A stretch of DNA of 64,000 nucleotides from Pseudomonas pohangensis (GTDB lineage: Bacteria; Pseudomonadota; Gammaproteobacteria; Pseudomonadales; Pseudomonadaceae). Both the position numbers and the translations under genes were made by a program. Below the pieces are notes generated by a model. That model saw nothing but the letters and a program-made list of their open reading frames with translations. It had not been told where the DNA came from and did not search any database. The stretch lies in NCBI RefSeq assembly GCF_900105995.1, contig NZ_LT629785.1, positions 2,852,001-2,916,000 of the forward strand. The letters run 5' to 3'. Below, piece after piece: positions 25,908 to 34,861 of this stretch. Every line of letters begins with the position of its first letter. Position 1 is the stretch's first letter.

Positions 25908-26759
25908 ATGAAAGACCGTCTATTCATTCTCAGTCAGTACCTGTTGCCGCATCACCTGCTCTCGCGGCTGGCCGGGTGCATTGCCGAGTGTCGCCAACCC
26001 TGGCTGAAGAACACCTTCACCGAATGGTTTGCCCGCCGCTACCAGGTTGACATGAGTGAAGCGCTGGTTGAGGACCTTACCGCCTACGAGCACTTCAATG
26101 CCTTTTTTACCCGTGCCCTGAAAGACGGCGCCCGCCCGCTGGCTGAAGCCGCCGATGCCGTGCTGTGCCCGGCCGACGGGGCGATCAGCCAGCTTGGCCC
26201 GATTGAACATGGCCGGCTGTTTCAGGCCAAAGGCCACGACTTCAGCCTGACCGCCCTGCTCGGCGGTGACGCAGAACGCGCAGCACCCTTCATGGGCGGC
26301 CAGTTCGCTACCGTTTACCTGTCCCCCAAGGACTACCACCGGGTACACATGCCACTGACCGGCACCCTGCGCGAGATGGTCTACATTCCCGGCCGGCTGT
26401 TTTCGGTCAACCAGACCACTGCCGAGAATGTTCCCGGCCTGTTTGCCCGCAACGAACGGGTCGCCTGTCTGTTTGATACCGAGCGTGGCCCGATGGCTGT
26501 GGTGCTGGTCGGCGCAATGATTGTGGCCAGCATCGAGACGGTCTGGGCCGGGCTGGTAACTCCGCCCAAGCGGGAGCTGAAAACCCAGCGCTATGACGCC
26601 GCCGCCCGCGAGCCGATCACCCTGCAGAAAGGCGCGGAAATGGGCCGTTTCAAACTCGGTTCGACGGCCATCGTGCTGTTTGGCCCGGATCAGGTAAATT
26701 GGGCCGGAGAGCTGGTCGCAGGCAGCAGTGTGCGGATGGGTCAGCAGATGGGCCAGTAG
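25908..26759 (+). CDS. psd: Phosphatidylserine decarboxylase proenzyme
   Basis: A membrane-associated pyruvoyl enzyme that converts phosphatidylserine to phosphatidylethanolamine. The 283-residue proenzyme contains FFTRALKDGARPL, the DGAISQLG motif and the LSPKDYHRVHMPLTG motif. The self-cleavage site KLGSTAIV has Gly251-Ser252, where Ser252 becomes the pyruvoyl group. The ATG at 25908 is preceded by AAGGA. Confidence 0.97.
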   Translation: MKDRLFILSQYLLPHHLLSRLAGCIAECRQPWLKNTFTEWFARRYQVDMSEALVEDLTAYEHFNAFFTRALKDGARPLAEAADAVLCPADGAISQLGPIEHGRLFQAKGHDFSLTALLGGDAERAAPFMGGQFATVYLSPKDYHRVHMPLTGTLREMVYIPGRLFSVNQTTAENVPGLFARNERVACLFDTERGPMAVVLVGAMIVASIETVWAGLVTPPKRELKTQRYDAAAREPITLQKGAEMGRFKLGSTAIVLFGPDQVNWAGELVAGSSVRMGQQMGQ

Positions 26760-26892
26760 GAATTTTCGCAAACTTCACAGCAGGCCAGACTGCAGGCTGC
26801 GCAAATGGCGCAGTGCAATCCGGGGTCTGCTAGAGTTCAGAAAAAATGTGGCGGGCATAATCCTGCCACAGGCTATGGAGCTAGAAATTCAC

Positions 26893-28704
26893 ATGGGTAA
26901 TCCGAGTCCGCATTTGCAGTTGCGTATTCCCACTCTCGACAAGCAGTCCTTGTCATTTTGTGATGCCAGCCCACAGGCCATGGGCAAATGGATCGCCAGC
27001 CTGCCAAAAGCCAACCTTGGCGAAACGGCCCGCCTGCTCTACCAGTGCCTTGCGGAACTCAATCAACTGCAGACACCCGGCGCCAATCGCATGCGCCTCA
27101 TGGAGCTGCTGCGTCCGGAGGTCCTGTTTGTCTGCAAGCATCTGGAGAAGCACTTTCTCAATCAGTCGGTCGTTCTGGAAGAGCGCCCGCGCAAGGTTGC
27201 CAACCTTTGCCAGGCACTACAGAACCATCTGGGCATCGGCTACAAGCTGATCGTCGCCCAGGAAGCCGAGCAATTGCGCAAAGAGCAGACCCAGCAACTG
27301 GCCACTGCCATCGAGCGCAGCCTGGCCAGCATGCTCGGCCCACTGGTGCGCTCCTGCCAACTTTACTGCCCGGTGCCTGACGGCCTCTGGCTGGAAATGC
27401 ATCTGCTCTACCGGATCGCCTGCCACTTTGAGCTGCAGAATCTGCCGATTGCAGACCCGCTGAGCAACTTCAAAACAGCACAAACGGTTGAGCACACCTA
27501 TATTGCCGCCCTGATGCTCGGTTGTGCCCGCACCAACCAGATGCGCCAGAATGCTATCGCCAGTCTGGCCGAAGTCATGATTGCCTGGGCGCCACTGGTC
27601 CGCCTGGAAACTGCAGACAGCGATTCAGCGCAGTTCTGGGTAGATCTCGAGCAGGATGCCCCGCCGCGCCTGAAGTCCCTGTTCACCGATGCTGACAGGC
27701 AGCGCCTGCTCGGCATCAACCCCGGCCAGTTGCTGGCAGCCATTGACGAATATCTGCACGCCGACAAGATCCAGCGAGCCCAGGCCCGCCTGCCGGTCAC
27801 CGAGCGTCTGCAGCTTGAGCATATTCAGCATCTGGGAGCAGCCTGGGGTGACACTGCCGAACGTGCCTTCCGGCGCATTCCTTCCCAGGGCGAAATCAAA
27901 ATCTGCATAGGGATGACTTCGGTTCATTACTATCTGGCTGGTGAAAAAGCCTTTGGCGACTCGCTGAAAAACCCCGTAAATGCCGGCAACGCCCGCTTCA
28001 AGAACACCAAGGCCGGTGCAAATGATATCTGGTCCAGATCCTTTGACGCACAGCCCACCGCCACGCTGGTCCAGGGTGAGCCCATCGAGGAAATACAATA
28101 CGAAGGCGCCGATGCTCCACTCGCCAGCTTTGGCGGTGGCGCCGACAATGAAAAATATCCGGTTTATTCCCTGCTGCTGATTAATCACAGTCCAAGCGGC
28201 TATCGCCTGAGCTGGCCTCGCGAGGTTCCCGGCCAACTCCAGGCCGGCGAGTTGCTGGGCATTCAGGACACCACGCAGAAAAGCTGGAATCTGGCCGTGG
28301 TGCGCTGGATTCGCCAGGTTCGCGGTGGCGGCACCCAGATGGGTGTCGAACTGCTGGCGCCATCGGCCAAGCCCTGCGGATTGCAGCTGACCCGCAAGGC
28401 CGAGCAGAGCAGCCAGTTCCTGCGGGCATTGCTGTTACCCGAGATCAGGGCAATTTCTCGCCCACCCAGCCTGATCACCCCGCGCCTGCCTTTCCAGGAA
28501 GGCAACCGGGTACTCATCAGCCTGAACGGCGTGGAGCAACGAGCGACTCTGGGTGAAAAACAAAGTGTTACCGGCAGCTTCAGCCAGTTCGAGTTTCACT
28601 ATAATCAGGCCGCTCCACTCGGCACACAGCATCCCCAGACAGACAAAACAACCAGCGGCCTTCCCGGCGCGGATGATTTTGACTCGCTCTGGAAGTCACT
28701 GTAG
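26893..28704 (+). CDS. fimW: FimW-like c-di-GMP effector (PA4958 homologue)
   Basis: A 603-residue cytoplasmic protein in the position of PA4958, between psd and fimX. In P. aeruginosa PA4958 (FimW) is a c-di-GMP effector that localises to the poles and promotes type IV pilus assembly on surface contact. The start at 26893 (MGNPSPHLQLRIPTLDKQSLSF) matches the P. aeruginosa N-terminus and has GGAG 12 bases upstream; an ATG six codons earlier is an alternative. The first ~400 residues are helical without motifs. The C-terminal third contains a PilZ-like stretch starting near SGYRLSWPREV. Identity rests on gene order and recognised N-terminal similarity. Confidence 0.8.
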   Translation: MGNPSPHLQLRIPTLDKQSLSFCDASPQAMGKWIASLPKANLGETARLLYQCLAELNQLQTPGANRMRLMELLRPEVLFVCKHLEKHFLNQSVVLEERPRKVANLCQALQNHLGIGYKLIVAQEAEQLRKEQTQQLATAIERSLASMLGPLVRSCQLYCPVPDGLWLEMHLLYRIACHFELQNLPIADPLSNFKTAQTVEHTYIAALMLGCARTNQMRQNAIASLAEVMIAWAPLVRLETADSDSAQFWVDLEQDAPPRLKSLFTDADRQRLLGINPGQLLAAIDEYLHADKIQRAQARLPVTERLQLEHIQHLGAAWGDTAERAFRRIPSQGEIKICIGMTSVHYYLAGEKAFGDSLKNPVNAGNARFKNTKAGANDIWSRSFDAQPTATLVQGEPIEEIQYEGADAPLASFGGGADNEKYPVYSLLLINHSPSGYRLSWPREVPGQLQAGELLGIQDTTQKSWNLAVVRWIRQVRGGGTQMGVELLAPSAKPCGLQLTRKAEQSSQFLRALLLPEIRAISRPPSLITPRLPFQEGNRVLISLNGVEQRATLGEKQSVTGSFSQFEFHYNQAAPLGTQHPQTDKTTSGLPGADDFDSLWKSL

Positions 28705-28767
28705 ATTGCGGACACCGTGCCGCTCTGCTCCCTTTCTCCGCGACTCCACGCTCGTTGATTACCCCAG

Positions 28768-30822
28768 ATGTCCATCGATAAAAAGACCATTCGCCTGCTG
28801 ATCCTCGAAGATTCGCAAAACGAAGCTGAACGTCTCGTCAGCCTGTTTCGCAATTCCGGCCGGTCCACCCGCGTCCATCGCCTGACATCCGCAGAGGATC
28901 TGCAGGAAGTACTCCAGCAAACCTGGGATCTGCTGATTGCCGCTCCAAGCAGCGAAAACCTGCCGCCAAACGAGGCCGTGTCGATCATTCGCCGGCTGGC
29001 CAAGGACATACCGGTCATCCAGCTGGTTGATGGCCCCGACTTTGACGCGATCACCGAAGCCATGATGCTCGGCGCCAGCTCTGCCCTGCCACAAGGTGAG
29101 GACGAGTTGCTGGTATTGCAGGCCAATCGCGACCTGGCCAGCCTGGAGGATCGTCGCGGCAAGCGTGCGGCCGAGATGGCTTTGCGTGAAGCCGAAAAGC
29201 GCTGCCAGTTGCTGCTCGACAGCTCAGTAGACGCCATCGCCTACGTTCACGATGGCATGCACATCTATGCCAACCGCAGCTATCTGGCACTGTTCGCCTA
29301 CGAAGACGCCGACGAACTGGCCGGCGTGCCAATGATTGATCTGGTGTCCGGCAAAGACCAGACGGCGTTCAAGGACTTCATGAAGAATTACCGTGAGGAG
29401 GATGAAGCCAGCGATCTGGGCTTCCACGGTACCGCTGCCGACGGTAAAACCTTCAGCGCCCGCATGAGCTTTTCGCCGGCTGCCTTTGACGGTGAACCCT
29501 GCATTCAGGTGGTGATCCGTCGCGAGACCAGCGCCCATGGCTCACCGGTAGCCAATGAAGACCTGGTAACCGGCCTGTTCAATCGGCACCACTTCATCGA
29601 GCTCATGGACAAAGCCCTGGATCGCTCGGTTCAGTCAGGCAAGGCCGCCAGCCTCGCCTTCATGCGGGTTGACGGGCAGTCCGCCTTGCTCGCCAGCACC
29701 GGTATTGCCGGCATGGATCTGCTGCTCGCCGATCTGGCCAAAATGCTGCGCGAACATTTCCCGGAACAGGTTCAGCTGGCACGCTTTTCCGATGACGCAT
29801 TCACTGCCCTGATTCCGGACCAGTCTCCCGAACAGACCGAAGCCGCACTCAGGGCGCTGCTCAAGAAAGTTGAAACCCACCTTTTTGATGCCGACGGGCG
29901 AACCGTGCAGATCACCCTGTCGATCGGAGTTGCCTCGCTGGATGAGCAAACCACCCGCTCCCAGGAGATCATCGACCGCGCACATCGCTGTGCCGACGAA
30001 CTGAAAGAAGGCAACGCACTGAAGCTGTTCGATCCTGCCGATGAGTTAAAGGCTGCAGCCAGTCGCGGCGACATGGCGGCGATGATCCAGCACGCCATGG
30101 ATAACGATCAGTTCCGTCTGCTGTTCCAGCCGATCGTAAGCCTGCATGGCGATGGCGATGAGCAATACGAAGTACTGGTACGCATGCTGAGCCCGCAAGG
30201 TGAAGAGGTTCCGCCCAACGAATTCATTGCGGCGGCAAACGCCGAAGGGTTGAGCGAGAAAATCGATCGCTGGGTCGTGCTCAACTCGATCAAGAAACTC
30301 ACCGAGCACCGCAGCAATGGGCATAACACCAGCCTGTTCGTGCACCTCTCCGGCGCCAGCCTGCAAGACCAGACGCTGTTGCCCTGGCTTAATCTGGCAC
30401 TCAAGGCCGCGCGCCTGCCGGCTGACGCGCTGATTATCCAGCTCAACGAGACGGATGCCGTTCAATACCTGAAGCAGGCCAAAGCCCTGACCCAGGGCCT
30501 GGCCGAACTGCACTGCAAGGTATCGCTCAGCCAGTTCGGTTGTGCCGCCAATCCCTTCAATACGCTCAAGCACCTGAGCGTCGACTTTGTAAAAGTCGAT
30601 GGTTCCTATAGTCAGGATCTGGGCAACCCGGAAAACCTCGAAGCACTGAAAGTCCTGCTGGCCAGTCTGCACGCGCAAGCCAAACTGACCATAGTGCCTC
30701 TGGTCGAGACCGCCTCAACCATGGCCGCACTCTGGCAGACCGGGGTGAACTACATCCAGGGCTACTTCCTCCAGGGCCCCAGCCCGAAAATGAACTACGA
30801 GTTTTCTTCGGGCGATGAATAA
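28768..30822 (+). CDS. fimX: FimX-like response regulator/PAS/GGDEF/EAL protein
   Basis: A polar c-di-GMP-binding regulator of type IV pilus assembly and twitching motility. The 684-residue product has an N-terminal receiver-like domain (about 8-125) and a PAS domain (about 140-260). A degenerate GGDEF domain (about 265-415) has RFSDDAF at the signature position, and a degenerate EAL domain (about 430-675) begins YEVLVRML, with EVL instead of EAL. FimX of P. aeruginosa is likewise enzymatically degenerate and binds c-di-GMP with its EAL domain. It follows fimW by 63 bases and ends at a strong terminator. Confidence 0.92.
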   Translation: MSIDKKTIRLLILEDSQNEAERLVSLFRNSGRSTRVHRLTSAEDLQEVLQQTWDLLIAAPSSENLPPNEAVSIIRRLAKDIPVIQLVDGPDFDAITEAMMLGASSALPQGEDELLVLQANRDLASLEDRRGKRAAEMALREAEKRCQLLLDSSVDAIAYVHDGMHIYANRSYLALFAYEDADELAGVPMIDLVSGKDQTAFKDFMKNYREEDEASDLGFHGTAADGKTFSARMSFSPAAFDGEPCIQVVIRRETSAHGSPVANEDLVTGLFNRHHFIELMDKALDRSVQSGKAASLAFMRVDGQSALLASTGIAGMDLLLADLAKMLREHFPEQVQLARFSDDAFTALIPDQSPEQTEAALRALLKKVETHLFDADGRTVQITLSIGVASLDEQTTRSQEIIDRAHRCADELKEGNALKLFDPADELKAAASRGDMAAMIQHAMDNDQFRLLFQPIVSLHGDGDEQYEVLVRMLSPQGEEVPPNEFIAAANAEGLSEKIDRWVVLNSIKKLTEHRSNGHNTSLFVHLSGASLQDQTLLPWLNLALKAARLPADALIIQLNETDAVQYLKQAKALTQGLAELHCKVSLSQFGCAANPFNTLKHLSVDFVKVDGSYSQDLGNPENLEALKVLLASLHAQAKLTIVPLVETASTMAALWQTGVNYIQGYFLQGPSPKMNYEFSSGDE

Positions 30823-30831
30823 AACACCGCA

Positions 30832-30869
30832 AATAAAAAAGCCGTCGGCACTGCGACGGCTTTTTTATT
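30832..30869. terminator. Bidirectional terminator between fimX and serB
   Basis: A 7-bp GC stem (GCCGTCG 30841-30847 / CGACGGC 30854-30860) is flanked by AATAAAAAA on the left and TTTTTTATT on the right. It serves both convergent genes. Confidence 0.95.
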
Positions 30870-30882
30870 GCAACCTGATCGA

Positions 30883-32097
30883 TCAGTCCTGACCCTCGCG
30901 ATCGCGAAAACCGAGCAGATACAGAATGCCATCCAGCCCCAGAGTGGAAATGGCCTGCTTGGCTGACTGCTTGACCAGCGGCTTGGCCCTGAAGGCTACT
31001 CCGAGACCGGCCTGTCCGAGCATCGGCAAGTCATTCGCGCCATCGCCCACGGCGATGGTCTGCTCAAGGCGCAGGCCTTCTTTTTCAGCCAGTTGCTGCA
31101 GAAGATCGGCCTTGCGCTGGGCATCGACAATCGGCTCTACCGCCACCCCGGTCAGCTTGCCATCGACTATCTGCAGCTCGTTGGCATACACATAATCGAT
31201 GCCCAGCTTGTGCTGCAGCTGGCGGGCAAAATAACTGAAGCCGCCGGACAGAATGGCCGTCTTGTAACCCAGCCGCTTGAGTTCGGCGAACAGGGTTTCG
31301 GCACCTTCGGTCAAGCGCAATGATGCACCGACCTCTTCCAGTACGGACTCCGGCAGCCCCTCCAGCAGGGCAAGACGCTCCTTGAAGCTGGCACGAAAAT
31401 CCAGCTCGCCATGCATCGCCCGCTCGGTAATGGCCGCTACCTGCTCACCGACACCGGCAGCCTTGGCCAGTTCATCAATCACTTCGGCCTGGATCAGCGT
31501 CGAATCCATATCGAAGACCGCAAGGCGGCGATTACGCCGGAACAGCGAGTCGCGCTGGAAGGCAATATCGACGTTCAGCTCCTGGGCCACGCCGAGAAAC
31601 TCCATACGCAATGCTGCTGCATCCTCGGGTTCGCCCCGCACAGAAAACTCGATACAACCCTTGCCCTGCTGCTCCGGCATGTCCAGCGGCATGCGGCCGG
31701 AAAGACGATCAATATGATCAATGTTCAGGCCATAGCGTTCGGTAATGCTGCTGACCCGATGCAACTGCTCGGCAGTCACCTTGCGCGTCAATAGCGTGAC
31801 GATGTAGCGCGGCTTGCCCTGGGCACTCACCCAATGTTGATAATCGGCTTCCGCAACAGGAGTAAAACGTACCTGCTGATCCAGCTTGTAGGCGGTAAAC
31901 AGCACATCTTTGAGCACCGAAGGCGATGTCTGGTTATCCGGCATTTCCACCAGAATGCCGAATGACAGCGTGTCATGGATGACTGCCTGGCCAATATCCA
32001 GGATGTTCACCCCTCCTTGAGCCAATACGCCGGTAATGGCAGCAGTCAGGCCCGGACGGTCTTCACCGGTGATGTTGATCAGGACGATTTCACGCAA
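30883..32097 (-). CDS. serB: Phosphoserine phosphatase
   Basis: Catalyses the last step of serine synthesis, dephosphorylation of L-phosphoserine. The N-terminal half holds two ACT-type domains (REIVLINITGEDRPGLTAA; YIVTLLTRKV), and the C-terminal half is a HAD hydrolase. The HAD motifs are FDMDSTLIQAEVIDE, ILSGGFSYF and VGDGANDLPML. The start is taken as TTG at 32097, giving 404 residues beginning REIVLINITG as in Pseudomonas SerB, with CGGAGA 8 bases upstream. An in-frame GTG at 32151 would add residues absent from relatives. Confidence 0.94.
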   Translation of the reverse strand: MREIVLINITGEDRPGLTAAITGVLAQGGVNILDIGQAVIHDTLSFGILVEMPDNQTSPSVLKDVLFTAYKLDQQVRFTPVAEADYQHWVSAQGKPRYIVTLLTRKVTAEQLHRVSSITERYGLNIDHIDRLSGRMPLDMPEQQGKGCIEFSVRGEPEDAAALRMEFLGVAQELNVDIAFQRDSLFRRNRRLAVFDMDSTLIQAEVIDELAKAAGVGEQVAAITERAMHGELDFRASFKERLALLEGLPESVLEEVGASLRLTEGAETLFAELKRLGYKTAILSGGFSYFARQLQHKLGIDYVYANELQIVDGKLTGVAVEPIVDAQRKADLLQQLAEKEGLRLEQTIAVGDGANDLPMLGQAGLGVAFRAKPLVKQSAKQAISTLGLDGILYLLGFRDREGQD

Positions 32098-32166
32098 GGC
32101 TGTTTCTCCGCAGTGTGCAGGCCGCCATTCTACCTGCAATCGGCTCTCCACAGGCAGTCACGGCGC

Positions 32167-32195
32167 TTTGCCGCGTAAACGCCGACCGCTATACT
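32167..32195 (+). promoter_or_regulatory. Putative sigma70 promoter for the membrane sensor-like gene
   Basis: TTTGCC (32167-32172) and TATACT (32190-32195) are separated by 17 bases and followed by GCGCGCC. The site ends 34 bases before the GTG start at 32230, in the gap divergent from serB. Confidence 0.5.
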
Positions 32196-32229
32196 GCGCG
32201 CCTGTTTCTCAAGAGAAGAGCCGCGCCCC

Positions 32230-33747
32230 GTGACCCGGCCCAAATCCGTCAAGCCCGACAATTTCTTTCTGTTGCTGTTCAATGCAGTGCGCTACCGGCG
32301 TATTCCGTTGACCCTGCGCATTGCCAGCCACAGCCTGCTGCTGGTCAGCCTCGCACTGCTTATCTGTGCCTGGGTGATGGGCATGCAATTCAACAATGCC
32401 ATGCATCAGCAGGCCGAAGCCATTGGTCAAAGCCTGGTTACCCAGACCGCGGCTTCGGCAACCGAATTGCTGGTTGCCAATGACACGCTCAGCCTGAATG
32501 TACTGTTGAGCAATCTGGAAAAGAACCCGCTGGTCTCGCACGCCGCCATCTATAGCGTGGACAACCGCATTCTGGCCGAGGCCGGCTCACGGCCCAAGCG
32601 TGATTTCCTTGGCGAAACCGAAGGCCTGTTTACCAAACCGATAACCTTCCAGGAAGTGATCGCCGGTAATCTGCGCATGTCGCTGGACATGCAGCAATTC
32701 AACAAGCCGATGAACATCAGTTTGCAAAGCATGGGACTGCTGGGCGGGATTTTGCTGATCCTCTCGCTGTACCTGAGCCTGCGGCTGGGTCGCAACCTCT
32801 CCACACCTTTGCTGCAATTGCGCGTCTGGCTACGTGACCCGGATGATCCGGCACCAGGTTCCGGGCGCCAGGATGAAATTGGCGATATAGCCAGGCAATT
32901 GCAAAACCTGCTGGTAGAGCCTGCCGAAGAGCCGGAACTGCATGCCGATAACGGCGAGCTTGCCGATGACGGCTTGCAAGACGAAGACTTCGTCGATGAA
33001 GACGACGGACCAACCTTCGAAATTCGCAATCTGCGCGACCCCAGCTTTGACAGCCCGGACAATGACGACGAGCCGGACAGCTATCTGCACCCGGCACAGG
33101 AAGAAGATCCGTTTGCCGATCTGCGCGCCGAAGCCGAGGCCATGGCGCCAAAAATCGCCCCCAGCCCCAGGGTGACAACCCGCTGTGCAGTGCTCGCCAT
33201 ACAACTTGGCGCACAGGAGCAACTGCGGCGCTTGCCGCGCGCGCGTCTGATGGAGTTGTTGCAAAGCTACCGCGGTTGCCTGGAGCAGATCGCCAACCTC
33301 TATCAGGGCACCCTGCATACGCTCAATGATGGCAGCAGCCTGCTGCTGTTCGACAGCAACCGCAGCGGCGAAGACTACCTGACGCACGCCATGTGCTGTG
33401 GCGAACTGATGCGCGCCCTGGGTCATGCCTTGCAGATAGAAGTTGCCGACAGTGGTATCACCCTGCAGTTGCAGCTTGGCCTCACCCTTGGCGCAAACCT
33501 CACCGAGCTGAGTCAAGGGGATCTGCTGCTCAGTGAAAGTGCTCAAAATGCCCTGGCCCTCAGCCAGCACAGCCGCAATCTGCTGCTGCTGGAACAGGCC
33601 GTTGCAGAAGACCCGCTGTTACGCCAGCGCGCACGCATCCGCTCGATCACCAGCCCGCAGGGCGCCAGCTGTGTAGAGCGTCTGCTTGAGCCCTACCCGG
33701 CGCTGCTTGAACGGCAACTGGCGAGATTGCACGAAAGCCGCCACTGA
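32230..33747 (+). CDS. Membrane protein with HAMP-like linker and cyclase-like C-terminus (PA4961 position)
   Basis: A 505-residue protein of unknown function divergent from serB, the position of PA4961 in P. aeruginosa. Two membrane helices (about 28-50 and 163-182) bracket a ~110-residue extracytoplasmic segment, followed by a HAMP-like region (about 182-225). A strongly acidic Asp/Glu linker (about 230-300) leads to a C-terminal domain (about 317-480) whose CAVLAIQL...L..GSSLLLF pattern resembles class III nucleotide cyclases. The usual catalytic aspartates are not evident. The start is a GTG at 32230. It may be a signalling protein that has lost cyclase activity; this is inference. Confidence 0.6.
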   Translation: MTRPKSVKPDNFFLLLFNAVRYRRIPLTLRIASHSLLLVSLALLICAWVMGMQFNNAMHQQAEAIGQSLVTQTAASATELLVANDTLSLNVLLSNLEKNPLVSHAAIYSVDNRILAEAGSRPKRDFLGETEGLFTKPITFQEVIAGNLRMSLDMQQFNKPMNISLQSMGLLGGILLILSLYLSLRLGRNLSTPLLQLRVWLRDPDDPAPGSGRQDEIGDIARQLQNLLVEPAEEPELHADNGELADDGLQDEDFVDEDDGPTFEIRNLRDPSFDSPDNDDEPDSYLHPAQEEDPFADLRAEAEAMAPKIAPSPRVTTRCAVLAIQLGAQEQLRRLPRARLMELLQSYRGCLEQIANLYQGTLHTLNDGSSLLLFDSNRSGEDYLTHAMCCGELMRALGHALQIEVADSGITLQLQLGLTLGANLTELSQGDLLLSESAQNALALSQHSRNLLLLEQAVAEDPLLRQRARIRSITSPQGASCVERLLEPYPALLERQLARLHESRH

Positions 33748-33779
33748 TCGCGCTTCACCTCTGCGCCAGGCAGCAATCG

Positions 33780-34646
33780 TCAGAAAAAGAAGTCGATTTC
33801 CGCTTGCCCGCCAAACTGGTTGCCGCCTCCGGCACCAAGGGTCAAACCGGTCTTGAGATTGATCATAGCACTGGGCGCATACAGCAACTCGGGGATCAAA
33901 GACGTCTGGTTGACTCCGGAAAAGTCGCCCAGATAACTCGCCTCCAGCACTGGATAGAGATTTTCTGCCCAGGGTGCAAAGCGGTTGGCCAAACGCAGAT
34001 CAGCCACGGTGAAGTCATCACTGTGATCGGGGTTGAGGTCATCACTCTTGCTGTACGCGCGCACGCCGGTATTGGCATACCAGCGGCCCCAACTGCTCTG
34101 ACCCTCAGCCAGCAAGCCGGCCAGATATACATCACCCTTGTGGTTGATGATGTCGTACCTCCTGCCGTCATGCCTGGCATCCAGCGTCTTGCGTACCTGG
34201 CCAAAGCCGCCGTACCAGCCCAGTACATAGGCATGATCGGTTTCGTTCCATATCTGCGACTGGAATTCCAGCGTGGTGTAATCCCAAACGCCGCCATCAC
34301 CCTCGATATCCAGATTCGGATAATTGCCCGCAGTCACCGGCCCATAGGACTCCTCCCCGGGCTCTGCGGTCGCCTTGGCATCACCGTTGGTATACAGCGG
34401 CGCATTCAACGTCAGCTGGGAAAACTCGAATACCGGCAAAGCGAAGCCGACACCGCCCGTCCAGCCGTCAAAATTCTTCACCTCATCCAGCTTCATGTCA
34501 GAAAAACTGGCCGCGTAGGCGCTCAGCATCGGCCCGGAGACCGGTATGGCAGAACGCGTCTGCATTGGCGAAGGCGGGGGTGCCGCCCATGCACTGCCAG
34601 TGACAACCAGACAAACCAGACCTGATGCCCAACCAGCCACTGTCAT
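33780..34646 (-). CDS. Putative outer-membrane beta-barrel protein
   Basis: A 288-residue exported protein beginning MTVAGWASGLVCLVVTGSAWA, a signal peptide cleaved near SAWA-AP. The mature part alternates short hydrophobic/aromatic strands with polar loops (GGVGFALPVFEF, YVLGWYGGFGQV, NLKTGLTLGAGGG). It ends in Ile-Asp-Phe-Phe-Phe, a C-terminal aromatic signature for BAM-assembled barrels. The ATG at 34646 is preferred over a GTG at 34655 because a GGGGTGG tract lies just upstream. No specific family was recognised. It lies outside the conserved synteny block. Confidence 0.6.
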   Translation of the reverse strand: MTVAGWASGLVCLVVTGSAWAAPPPSPMQTRSAIPVSGPMLSAYAASFSDMKLDEVKNFDGWTGGVGFALPVFEFSQLTLNAPLYTNGDAKATAEPGEESYGPVTAGNYPNLDIEGDGGVWDYTTLEFQSQIWNETDHAYVLGWYGGFGQVRKTLDARHDGRRYDIINHKGDVYLAGLLAEGQSSWGRWYANTGVRAYSKSDDLNPDHSDDFTVADLRLANRFAPWAENLYPVLEASYLGDFSGVNQTSLIPELLYAPSAMINLKTGLTLGAGGGNQFGGQAEIDFFF

Positions 34647-34760
34647 TTTTTCCACCCCGCAAACCGGAAAATAGATAACCTTAAAAATACCGAAGGAGCC
34701 GCAAGGCAGATGCCTTACTCCCTTTGCGGTTAATTAAAGCAGAGCAACTGCGCCAGAGTC

Positions 34761-34783
34761 TGCCGGAGTCACTGACTCCGGCA
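34761..34783. repeat. 10-bp inverted repeat in a divergent intergenic region
   Basis: TGCCGGAGTC and GACTCCGGCA form a perfect dyad with a 3-base loop. It lies between the divergent barrel gene (start 34646) and the DAPG-hydrolase-like gene (start 34862). It could be an operator or a transcript hairpin; the sequence alone does not decide. Confidence 0.5.
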
Positions 34784-34861
34784 CTGCCCAAAACAGCACT
34801 GGCCGCCAGCGAATGCCATCAACCCGCGAACCTCCCGTCAGAGTGAATTTCAGGAGAAGCC

